This document shows, in pieces, positions 35,987 through 46,586 of a DNA stretch of 64,000 nt; position 1 is the first letter of the stretch; every line of letters begins with the position of its first letter. Made by a program: the position numbers and the translations under genes. The DNA is from Lycium barbarum (taxonomy: Eukaryota > Streptophyta > Magnoliopsida > Solanales > Solanaceae). Below the pieces are notes generated by a model. The model saw only the letters and a program-made list of their open reading frames with translations, did not search any database and was not told where the DNA came from. The stretch spans positions 118,051,657 through 118,115,656 of the forward strand of contig NC_083345.1 in the NCBI RefSeq assembly GCF_019175385.1, given 5' to 3'.

Positions 35987-36641
35987 ATATACGACATATC
36001 TCAACCACACAGGGCTCCCACTTTCAAGTAAAAGCACAAGGATGTCGAAACTTGCCTCATATACCGCACTCTGAGATACACTTGATCCTATAGCAATCTG
36101 CCCTGTTACCTTCTCCTATTTACCTTTTTTCTCATCCTTCGGCTTTATATTTCAATCATATCTCAATATTCTTATTTTATTCGACACATATCTTTCGTAC
36201 CATCGCTTACCTTTATTCTGATTCATTCAATTTGCTATGTTCTCAACTTATAACTGAACTTATCATCAAAAGGCACCTTTAATCAATTCCTCTATCATAT
36301 GAACACTGACTTACTTTCACAACAATCAATTCATCATCATAGTGTTACATATTTAGATAACGTAACCTCAACGAAGGGGCTTACCTCCGTAGCTTTCATT
36401 GTTATCAATCACTATCTTCTATCATTACCATTCTTCTGCTGCAATCATGGGTTAGTATAAGTAATCTCATTTTATATGGCTTAGCTCTATCGCACGATCT
36501 TAGAGATGAAAGAAGAGTAACCATCCTAAATGCCTTGTAGCCTCCAGTTTATAGATGTGGCGCGCAACACACCATAAACAAGACTCTACTAGACACGGCT
36601 CGTAGACACTTCCTAGGACTGAACTGCTCTGAAACCACTTT
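34628..36641 (-). mobile_element. Internal region of the non-coding retroelement
   Basis: About 2.0 kb without gag or pol motifs on either strand. Next to the 3' LTR a polypurine tract is seen (minus strand CCAAAAGGGGGGAAGAG, just inside 34627), preceded by a gaggacgaatgtt word. Next to the 5' LTR, the PBS (minus strand AGTGGTTTCAGAGC at about 36623-36640) and a leader follow, with GTGTCTAGTAGAGTCTTG and ATAGAGCT, shared with the Tekay-like elements. Short frames here are chance. Confidence 0.8.
35945..35990. repeat. (AT)n(GT)n microsatellite
   Basis: About 26 bases of AT dinucleotide followed by about 16 of GT, inside the non-coding internal region. Confidence 0.95.
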
Positions 36642-39405
36642 TGTCACGACCCGACTAGGGGCCGCGACGGGAACCCGGGGCCAACTACCGAGCACCAATC
36701 ATTCTATGTCTCATCATACTCATTTCATGCTCTTTTATCACTTTTATACTCAAATCGTAGGAAAATCATATTCCATATAAAACATAAATACTTATATATA
36801 TGCCTCTTGGCCATCAAAATAATATATACATAATAATAAAATCTTGTGAGACTATCTGACCCACACTGCGTATCTACGAGCCTCTACTGACATACTAAAC
36901 ATATAGACGGAACAAGACTCCGTCGTGCCCAAAATATGCATATATACCAAAAGAAGAATCATAAGCACCTCCGGACAATGGAGTGCTCTCAATCAGCTTA
37001 CAGCTACTAAGGGTCTGGACAAAGCTCTCCTCCCTGCCTACCTGTGGGCATGAACACAGCGTCCAAAGAAAACGGACGTCAGTACGAATATTGTACTGAG
37101 TATGTAAGGCATAACAATGAAGATACGTCAATGAGATGAATGAAGCATCAATAAGGATGCAACTGTATATGACTGTAACTTATAGAAGAAATAGCGCATG
37201 CTGACTTACTTATAATCATCATTATCTCATGTATACAATAATGTATAAGCTGCCCGTCCATATAGGTACGGTGTGATAATGTATAAGCTGCCCGTCCATA
37301 TAAGAGCGGTGTAATAATCATAGCCTGCGTCCAGGCCTCCCGCGTCCGGGGTATAAGCTGCCCACTATAGTGGTGTGTATGTCTGCCCGTCCATATATGA
37401 GCGGTGTAATATCATCATCATAATATGCTCATCATAATATGTTCATCATAATACATGCATAAGAACTCAAGGACAACTATACTTTGTCGGGGTGACGTAG
37501 GGTCGTGATCCCCCGACTTCATTATGGACATCTATACGTATCCTGCCTCACCATGAAGGAAGTAGTGTATAAGGTGAGTGTATGCCATAACAGACATCTG
37601 CAACTTAATAGTGTTCTGCCTCATCTTGAAGGGACAATACATAAGGTGAGTGTATACAATACATGACATACTTAACTTAATGGTATTCTGCTTCACCTCG
37701 GAGGAAACAATGTATGAGGTGAGTGTATATAACATACGACATCATTAGCGTTATAGGAATGTCATAACATGAACTCTAGAGTCTTTAGGCTCAAGCTTAT
37801 CATCATTGTACTCATAGCATATCTCTTATCTCATAGAGCTATTCATGATCATAGACTCTTGACTTTCTGGGGTATATATAGAGAATTCATGTAGAGAAAG
37901 GAGAATCATACCATCGGATTCATGCCATAGAACGAAAGGACTAGCCTCACATACCTTTGACATTTACTATTCTTATCGCTTGCTTGCTTCCCCTATGATG
38001 CACTCATGTATACCTTCAAGAGAATTCATGTCGTCGTTAGCTAAGCAATTATAAGAATGGACTACTATTTTTAGGGAAAATTGGGCAGCATTTCCTTCAT
38101 TTATACTACTTTCCGCCACGTTCCATATCAACTCCCCACATTCATAGTGACACTCACAAGATCGTATCAATAATCTCCATCCATCTACATTTGGCAAAAT
38201 CTAACATTTTCTCCAATTTCTTCATAATTATGATTATGGCTCATCATCACGTTTTCGCATATCTAATACTTATTTCGTGGTCTAAATATCATTTATAACG
38301 TGTTTGTAATCTCAACATATCTATTTTCATGATTTCATTCAACTACCATCCAATTGTGACATTATTCATCCATTCAAGACCCACTTCCCATGCTTTTCTA
38401 CAATCCAAGCATCTTAGCTTTCTAATACCTTAAACAACACAATAAAACCATGAAACATACCTTAGATGATGGTGGAACAAGCTTAGAGTTGAATCCTCCC
38501 TTTATCACCAAAACCCTTCTTCACCTTCCTTAGGATTTTCTTGAAGAAGATGAATCCTACTTGAGTTTCACACACTTGGGTTCATGAATTTGATGTTGTC
38601 AATCTTGGTTCCCTTTGATTTTTCTTGTAGTTGGAATGTTGAGAGGGTTCTAGAGGGTTTTAGGACCAAAAACGGTGAAAAAATGGGTTAAAAACGAAAT
38701 TGGGTCTATATATAATTGTCCAGAAGATTTTGGACTGACACAACATGCGGCACGCTTTGCGAGGCGCAAAGCATGCCTGCGAGCCGCATGTTGGGTCGCA
38801 AAACATGCCAGCTGACCAACTCTCACTGGCACACTTTGCGGTCAAAGTGCGGAACCGCATGTCGAACTTGCAAAACCGCATGTCTAACTTGCGGAGTCGC
38901 ATGTCTAACTTGCGGAGTCGCATGTCTAACTTGCGGAGCCGCATGTTGTGCCGCAAGGTGGGCCAAGCTATCCGTCGTATAATGGCCATAACGTTTGATC
39001 CCTATATGCTATGAGGGCCCACGACCTATGGTTGAAAAGCTCTTTCAATTATCTACAACTTCTATTTCTAGAGAATTTTCCACATTACAAACTTATAATG
39101 GCGTTTTGGCCCCTCCAAGTAAGATCATCCGAAAATGTTTCCTTAAATCGCCCTTATACATCTTCATATATCCCTTATAAAACTCCGGTGTGTGTGGGCC
39201 CCACTTAGCTTGTAGCAACGAGGGATTTTCGGTACGTGACCTATGAACCAATTCAACTCATATGGTCTCCCAAATGTCATATGTATGCCATTATTACACT
39301 CTTATACTATAACCTTTATCCTTAATCCCCACATAATTTGCTCTTCTTCGGCCCATACTAAGCTGGCTACGACCTTGGTGGCACGAAATTTTCCAGGGTG
39401 TAACA
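36642..39405 (-). repeat. 5' LTR of the non-coding retroelement, unbroken; holds the empty CACTA site
   Basis: A 2764-bp LTR with TG...CA ends. Bases 37491-37506 read gtgacgtagggtcgtg, the pre-insertion form of the CACTA target. Relative to the other LTR it lacks about 75 bp near 39150. Contains the same two tandem arrays (37543-37742; 38855-38950). Confidence 0.9.
38855..38950. repeat. 21-bp tandem repeat in the LTR, right copy
   Basis: Starts at 38855, 38876, 38897, 38918 and 38939, exactly 21 bp apart. The third and fourth units begin tcgcatg, identical to each other and different from the left copy, suggesting a recent unit exchange within this array. Confidence 0.85.
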
Positions 39406-39410
39406 CTGAT

Positions 39411-40512
39411 CCATGACCTCTGTTATTCCAAAGTGCAGATCATGGTTTCTAAGATCAAATAATTAAGCAACACCAGTAACTGCAGAAACAACCATGACAA
39501 CAGCTTTGCTAACTACAATTGAATCCAAACAAACAGGAATCCCAATGTTAAACATGCTAAAGCAAGTATAGAAAAGTAGAATTGAATGAAATGGAAAGAA
39601 GAGGAAAATTACTAAACTAGTAATCTGATTCACTTATAATGAAATAGTTAGCCCCAACCTGATAACTAGACTCTAATGGACAGATATAACGATATGCTGA
39701 AATAACAAAAGATTACTAATTTAGGTTAATTCCTACATTTTGGACTGTAAGACAACCTATAGAGAGAACCACAAAATGAGTTGTAGATATGTAAACAACA
39801 ACAAGATGAAAACAAGACTAAAAAGTGAGGGAAAAGGTTTCAAGATATGATTCAAATAAAGCTTAGCCTATAACAGATTTGTTGAAACTAAACAAAGATT
39901 TAAAGCCTATTTAAAGTTGAGCAGCATTAACAAGTTGACAACACAATAAAGACGTTATTGATGGTGACAATTAAATTAATAATAGTGGCAAGCTAATGAC
40001 GACAACCAACTAATCACATAAATTTAATTAATTACTTCCAACTAAACCAGCTAACAACCAAACAAATAATAAATATTTCCTAAGACTAAAACAATGAACA
40101 GGAAACAAAAGGGAAGATGAATGTTACCTTTTTCCAGAACAGCGACGGGGATGACGAGAGTCTACGAACAACCTTTCACCCGAATCGTTTTGTGACGAAC
40201 GGAAACGACTTCCAAAAATTAAACATGAGCGAGAACTTGCTCGAAACTCAACGGCTTAGCCGGGTTTCTGAGTGTTTTCACTCTTGGGGGTTGTCAAAAA
40301 CCCCTATTGTGGCTGTGTTCTTTTTAAAACAAAATGAAGAGAGGGGCTTCTATTTATAGAACCCAAGTGCTAGGTTTTTTTAGCATTTCAAAATGATGTG
40401 TCACCACTCAAAAATCTGAAATTCCCACTTGTTTTGGATTCAAATCCCAAACTTACAAGAGTAGTCAAGCAATAATCGATTGGAAAATTAAAAAGGAAAG
40501 GACATGTTACCG
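39411..40512. other. Intergenic DNA with a possible minus-strand promoter at about 40350
   Basis: No coding gene is supported. On the minus strand a TATA box (TATAAATAG, 40358-40350) precedes a GC-richer stretch (40345-40130) with acgaacggaaacgactt-type text, followed by ggtaacatt that could be a splice donor. This looks like the start of a transcription unit, either a degraded LTR or an old gene's 5' exon. The plus-strand 80-residue frame across it has no domain. Confidence 0.4.
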
Positions 40513-40517
40513 TTTTG

Positions 40518-40966
40518 TGTTACAATTGATGCTGAAGAAAGTCGTACCTTGTGCCTGCAGAAGGAGTACCTAGCAGTTATAATTAAATTGGGAATAAGCT
40601 GAAAATTATGTTGGGAATAAGCTGAAGCATAATTTGTGATATTATGTTCTAGTCCACATTAGTTTTAAGTCAATACTTCCAGTATTTACGTATTGAGCCT
40701 GTAGTTTCTTTTATTTGTTCACTTTCAGTCCCTGTCAGAGTTTGTTGCATAACAGTGTACTATGCTGAGGATAGAAGGATCCTATGCACAGACAAATTGT
40801 GGTGAATCACCTTTTTGCTCTAGGGTTTGTTTACTATATATTGTAATATCTTCTCCCTTGTTAGGGTTATCATTCAAAATATATCTTTAGTTCGTAAATT
40901 AGCTTATTCTCAGTTCTCTTAGTTTTCTTCTTCTATTTGCCTTTTGTTACAGTTCCTTTTGTAACA
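40518..40966 (+). repeat. Left LTR of the Reina-like element
   Basis: TG...CA ends. It aligns with the right LTR over its whole length; it carries a local duplication (gggaataagctgaa at 40589 and 40613) absent on the right, explaining the 24-bp length difference. Confidence 0.9.
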
Positions 40967-40980
40967 TTTGGTATCACAAC
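40967..40980 (+). other. Primer-binding site of the Reina-like element
   Basis: Reads TTTGGTATCACAAC just after the left LTR; the TGGTATCA core fits initiator tRNA-Met, the downstream part is diverged from the usual GAGC. Confidence 0.7.
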
Positions 40981-41007
40981 AATTCTTGGTACTCTGTGGG
41001 TATAAAA

Positions 41008-41795
41008 ATGGCAGATATGGAAGAGATTAAATCCATGTTTGAACGAATGACAATGGAAATGGCTAATTTCTCAGTAAGACAATCTCAGTTAGAACAGTAG
41101 TATGAGAAAGCTTTCTCTGAGTTGAAGGAATCAATTGATACGGTAAAGAAATACGATAGAGGAAAAGGGCCTGAAGAGCAAGAGATAGCTGGTGGTGAGA
41201 TTTATACCCCATCAGGCAATCCTGCTGCTTGGGTACCAAGTAGCAATGGTAGTTTCCAGTTCACTCCACCTGGATATCAGTTGGGAAGGGGTCAAATTCA
41301 AAATCCTGGTGGGTCAGCATCTCCTCAGGTGCAACAACAACCCATAGTGGGCATACAACAACAAACATCTGCTGGAGTGCAGCAAGATCAACCATCTGGT
41401 GGAAGTCAAGAAGGGGTTAGGCCTGCTTCCATGGTGCAACCAACTGGCTCCTCTGCAAGGTACAACAGTTTATCTAGAATGACTAAAATGGAATTCCCAA
41501 GGTTCAATGGTACCAACTTAAGGGCCTGGCTTTGTAAGGTAGAACAATTTTCTCCCTTGATGAAGTTGACTATAATCAAAGAGTTAAAATAGCAGCTATT
41601 CATTTTGATGATATTGCAATAGAGTGGCATCTAGCTTATTTGAGAAGTAGACCTCACTTACCTTATCCTACATAGGAAGAGTATGTTCATGCATTGATGG
41701 ATAGGTTTGGGGCTGAGTATGCAGACCCCATGGCTGAATTAAAACTAGTAACACAAAAAAAGAGTGTAGAGGATTACCAAAAGGAATTTGACAGA
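41008..41795 (+). pseudogene. Reina-like gag, 5' part
   Basis: Starts at ATG 41008 (MADMEEIKSMFERMT), 42 bp after the LTR. TAG at 41098 follows QLEQ, consistent with a lost Gln codon. The frame continues through a Pro/Gln/Gly-rich linker into the gag core (MEFPRFNGTNLRAWLCKVEQ), has a one-base T gain near 41545, then resumes in another frame (VKIAAIHFDD...), with a second TAG at 41673 where the family has Trp. The segment stops at the Tekay insertion; the rest of gag resumes at 58580. Confidence 0.85.
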
Positions 41796-41800
41796 ATTAT

Positions 41801-44711
41801 TGTTATATCCCGTATGTTTATACGTCGAGTTATTCGCAAGAGAATCGACTCAAGTTAAAGACGGAATCATTTTCGGGCACGAAATAGAAATCTTTAATTT
41901 TCGGTTTCTATTGGAACATGAATTGTTTATAAATTTTACTTAGTGTATAAATATTAATGGAAAGTTGGATTAATTTATCATGATTAGATTATTAAGTGGG
42001 GATTAAGATTTAAATTTTCACTAAACAAGTCATTAGTGTACAAAGTGGGCCCCACCAAGACATGTGGCCAAATTTAATTGGCTCAAGCCTTGGGTGGGCA
42101 ACGTGTCCAGCCCATGAACTGCATATGAATGGGAAAATGATGACTCACAAGTCCGCCCAAACCCTCATTTCATCTTCCACAACAAGCTAGAGAGAGAGAG
42201 AGAGAGAGAGTAGACACAAGCCATGACATTCGGCCATGGCTAAGAAAAATGGAGGCTCAATTTGTTGATAAAAAAATAAATCGGATTTTCCAAGTATTCC
42301 AACCCTTGAGAAGGTGCATAATAACGTGGAGTAGTCATTTGGAGCAACAAGAACAAGTATTAGTTCATCTCACAAATTCTAGCCAAGTGGGGAAGCCAAC
42401 TTGTTAAGGTAAGAGTTGATCGTTTTTCTATGTGTTTGATGATGAGGTTGGACGTGTGGGGAATATGCAAATGTAAATTGTATGTGTGAAATTATGTGTG
42501 TTGATGTTGAAGCATGGTTGGAGCCATGAAATTATGTGTGTTGATGTTGGAGTATTGTTGTAACTTGGTAAACATGAATTGAGTCTATGAAATTGTGTAT
42601 GTTAATGATGGAATATTGTTGAAGCCGTAGGGGCTGTTTTATTTGAAAATGGTGGACTGATTTGAATCAATATTTTGGTTGTTGATATCATGGATTATGT
42701 GATGAGAATGAAGGAATTTAATAGTTAGAGTTGGAGTTAAATTTGTTGTGAGTTGTTGTGAGGATTATTGTGGTAATAATGTAGCTTACTTGCATATGAA
42801 TAGATGATGTAATTTCTGTGTGACTGCTGTTGTATTTCACTGAAATTTGCTGAAAAGATTGCATGAAATAAGGTATAAGAAGTGTATATGGGCTGCTTGG
42901 TGTATTGTAAGTGTTCGTTAGAATTTCGGGCATCGTTATGTTATAATTGGGGGTTGTTTTGATATGTTATTGTTCTTGTTGAAATAAAAGAATTGAAGAT
43001 ATGGTTGTGTCCATATCTTATTGTTGGTATTTCTGTGTCAACAGGAGAGCAATTGGAAATTCGGATAGGCGAATATATAGGGGAAATGCTGCTGAAATTT
43101 CTGTAGACAAGTGCTAGCTTAGGACTGAATTCCTAAGTACTTGTAGCTAACGTTTGATATTTAATGACGTTATTGTAGATCTTGGGGAGCCCGAGACTTG
43201 AGTTGGGATTAGCTTAGGCAGCGAGCAAGGTATGTAAAGACTAACCTTTCTTTCTTTTGGCATGCCCTAGTTGCAAGTAAGCTATGATATGAGCCTCGGG
43301 GTAATTCTATTCATAAGATCCGAGCATGCCGACTATTTTTATTCACTTCTTAATGTTAATATTCCTAATATAGTCGAGCTATGGTTCTTGTGCTTTTTTT
43401 TTTTATGATTGGATAAAACATGTGGGTAAAGAATTTTTATTCATAAAAGCTTTATGTCGAATAATGTCCGTAACTTTCTTAGACGAGCTCGGATCGCTCC
43501 GAAACATTCTTAGAGAGTTCTAAGGCGTATTATGGTTATAACTTTCGTAGACGGGCTCGGATTGGGTTGGTACTCATCCGTGGTTCCTGAGACTTACCTT
43601 TGTATGACTCCAACGACTTTTGAAAGGATTTCACTTGATTATCGTCTTAACCCTCAAGCGTCAGTTAGTTTACTTATTTGTTGAGTCTAAAATAATAATG
43701 TTTTTAAATTGCATATAGTTTCTCACTATTCTGCTCGTGCATACGGCTATTATATCGTTCGCCGAGTCCCGGGCCGGTTTTGTCATCGTGCGCACTATGT
43801 TATATTCGGCAGTATGATGTGTTATTCGCCGAGCCACTCACTAAAGGGTCGGGTAACGCTTATATACGGTGTTATGATGTGTTATGGCGTATGATGTGCT
43901 ATGATGTTGTGATGTATTTCGGAGATGTACGGAGATATGAAATCTTCTGGAGTATGATATGTTGTGGCGCCAGCGTCGGAGTGGCGACCACGTTCCTCAG
44001 CCTATGCATGATTTATTTTATATATGCATCATTTGTGTTTAAAACAAAATGAGCTTTTTGGTATACTGATTTCTGTACTCATTTACCATACTTCTTATTT
44101 CCGTTGTGATCTTGATTATTGTATTTCATGCTTTATATACTCAGTACATATTTCGTACTAACCCCCTTTCTTCGGGGGCTGCATTTCATGCCCGCAGGTA
44201 CAGACGCTCATTGCGGTAATCCGCCAGCCTAGGATACCTATTCTGCTACTTTGGAGTGCTCCTTTGATCCGGAGCCCATACTCTTGGTACAGATCTTTTG
44301 TTGCATATATTTATGTATATATATGACCATTTGGGGGTACGGCGGGGCCCTGTCCCGTCATATGTTTCTGTTGTTATTCGTAGAGGCCTGTAGACATATA
44401 TGTGGGTCATGGGTCGTTATTGTTCAGTTATGTCTGTGCGATTTGCGTCTTAAGCGGTTCCATTTGCTGTGACAGCCTTAGCGGATTGTGCGTATGTATA
44501 TATTTGGGTGATATGTTTTACGACAGCCTTGCCGGCTTCTGTGTGATACATTTGTTATATGTGACCGCTTAAGACGACATCTGCCCTTCGTATCTGTATA
44601 AATAATGTATACTGAATATGGGTAAGTCATTTGTATGCCGATTTGGTAAGCAAGTGTGTATGGGTGTCCAGCTCGGGCACTAGTTACGGCCCATGGGGTT
44701 GGGTCGTGACA
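41801..44711 (+). repeat. Tekay-like LTR A
   Basis: 2911 bp, TG...CA. Contains an (AG)n run at about 42184-42210 longer than in LTR B. PBS-like aagtggtatcacaac follows at 44714. Confidence 0.9.
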
Positions 44712-44914
44712 AAAGTGGTATCACAACGGTTTGTCCTCGGAATGTCTACAGGTCGTGTCTAGTAGAGTCTTGTTTATCGGTGTATTGTGCACCACATCTA
44801 TAAACAGGAAGCTACAGGACGTTTAAGGTGTTACCTTTCTTTCGATCTTAGATCGTGCGATAGAGCTGTACTATTAGGATGGTTCCTTTCTGACCGATTG
44901 TTATGTTTACAGTG

Positions 44915-46475
44915 ATGCCTCCGAAGAAGGCGACGGATTCCCAGAAGGGCAAAGCAGTAGCAGGAGAGACCAGTCAGATTCAGAAAGTCACTCGGGCCCG
45001 TGCCCAGACTATGCCCGAGATTGCGCCCCAGTCAGCGGGCTCTGCTACGCCATCACCATCATAGAAGCCTAGGACAGCAGCCGCTGCCACCATGGATCAA
45101 GGGGCGGCTCCACCATTAGCTCCGGAGGCTCCAGCGCCCGAGCCTCCTGCTCCTCAGCCAGGGGCAGAGGACAGGGCGATGAGAGATGTCGTACAGTTGT
45201 TGACGATACTAGTAGCAGGGCAGGCTCGCAGACGCGGTCTAGGGGGTGATAATGTGGATAGACATGATAGTTTGAGAGTTCGTGATTTTTTGAACTGTAA
45301 TCCCCCAGATTTCTATGAGTCCTAGCCCGAGGAGGATCCCCAGGATTTTATTCGACAGATGCAGCGTACTCTGAGATTAGTCAGAGCTTCTGAGACCGCG
45401 TCTGTCGAGCTGGCTTCACATCGATTGCGTGACGTAGCTATCAACTGGTATGAGTCTTGGGAGCTGTCTAGAGGCGAGGGTGCACCTCCAGCGGTGTGGG
45501 ACGAGTTTACAATAGCCTTTCTCGGCCATTTTCTACCTCCAGAGTTGCGGCGAGTAAGGGTTGACAGATTCTTACAACTGAGATAGAGGGGCAGAAGTGT
45601 TCGAGAGTATAGCCTAGAGTTTGACTCTCTGGCCAGATATGCGCCCACCATTGTAGCTGATATGACTGACAGGATGCATCGGTACGTGATGGGGTTGGAT
45701 CATTATTTGGTTGACAGTTGTATGGCGGTGGCATCCCAGCCCGGGATGGATATTGCTCGGGTGCAGGCGTACGCACAAGGAATGGAGGATCGATATAGTA
45801 GGCGCCAGCCCGATAGAGATCGTGGTAGGAGGCAGCCCAAGAGGGCCAAATCAGCCGGTTATTCTGGGGAGTCTCGAGGTGGGCAGCCTCAGCAGCAGTT
45901 TAGCAGATATCCTCCTCAGCAAGGCCGGAGTATACATCCACAGTCTACAGGCAGACGATTCGATGGTGCAGGGCACTCAGGAGCAGGCCAGAGTTCTAGA
46001 GCCTCGGGTTCACATGTGAGCAGGGGTTCCAGTCAGGCGAGGCCACCTATGACTCGATGTTCCATTGTGGGAGGTCTCACCCAGGGGAGTGCTATCGTGC
46101 TACGGGTGCCTATTTTTCTTGTGGCCGCCAAGGCCATATTATGAGTGATTGTCTGTTGGCGGGTGGTTCCGGTGGTGCAGCTCAGCCTAAGGGGTCAGTT
46201 GCTGGTTCGTCTTCCACTTCTGTAGCTATGCGCCCTATGGGGCGGGGTATGCAAGCACCAGCGGGCCGCGGTAGAGGTCGTGGCGGAGTTTCTGAGTCTA
46301 ACGGTCCCTCGAACCGCATATATGCCTTGGCCAGCCGACAGGATCAGGAGGCGTCACCAAATGTAGTTACAGGTACATTATTGGTCTTCTCCCGAGATGT
46401 ATATGCATTAATAGACCCAGGTTCTACTTTATCATATATTTCTCCCTTGTCGCTAGTAAAATTAGGATAACACCT
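44915..46475 (+). pseudogene. Tekay-like gag-protease, internal region 1
   Basis: Starts MPPKKATDSQKGK at 44915. In-frame TAG at 45062, 45323 and 45584. Core gag text is clear (RDFLNCNPPDFYES; HRLRDVAINWYESWE; WDEFTIAFLGHFLPPELR). Two knuckles follow: CX2CX3HX3C, broken here by a one-base loss near 46061, and YFSCGRQGHIMSDC in which the first Cys is Tyr. The protease start [14 protein letters not shown] is at about 46410; a one-base loss in the C-run near 46445 shifts it. Gag packages RNA and protease matures it; neither can be made from this copy. Confidence 0.9.
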
Positions 46476-46586
46476 GAACCGATAGAACCGTTCGAGGTAG
46501 CTACACCGGTCGGGGATTTTATTATAGCAAGGCAGGTATATAAGGATTGTTCTGTAATTATATGTGGCCGTTGCACAAATGCCGAT

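Larger units (their letters stand above)
15382..39405 (-). mobile_element. Non-coding (LARD-like) LTR retrotransposon carrying a nested CACTA element
   Basis: Both ends are TGTCACGACC...GGGTGTAACA LTRs, flanked by the 5-bp duplication CTGAT (15377-15381 and 39406-39410). On the minus strand the LTR begins TGTTACACCCTGG and ends GGGTCGTGACA, followed by a PBS. Without the nested CACTA the element is about 7.6 kb: a 2.84-kb 3' LTR, a 2.0-kb internal region and a 2.76-kb 5' LTR. The internal region has no gag or pol motif, as in LARD-type elements. The first roughly 200 bp of the two LTRs are almost identical by eye, so insertion was fairly recent. Mobilisation would need proteins from another element. 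Confidence 0.85.

Noticed and set aside
41122..41592. Gln/Gly-rich host protein
   Set aside because: Directly follows LTR, PBS and the gag start, and leads into a gag core; it is the linker of a retrotransposon Gag.
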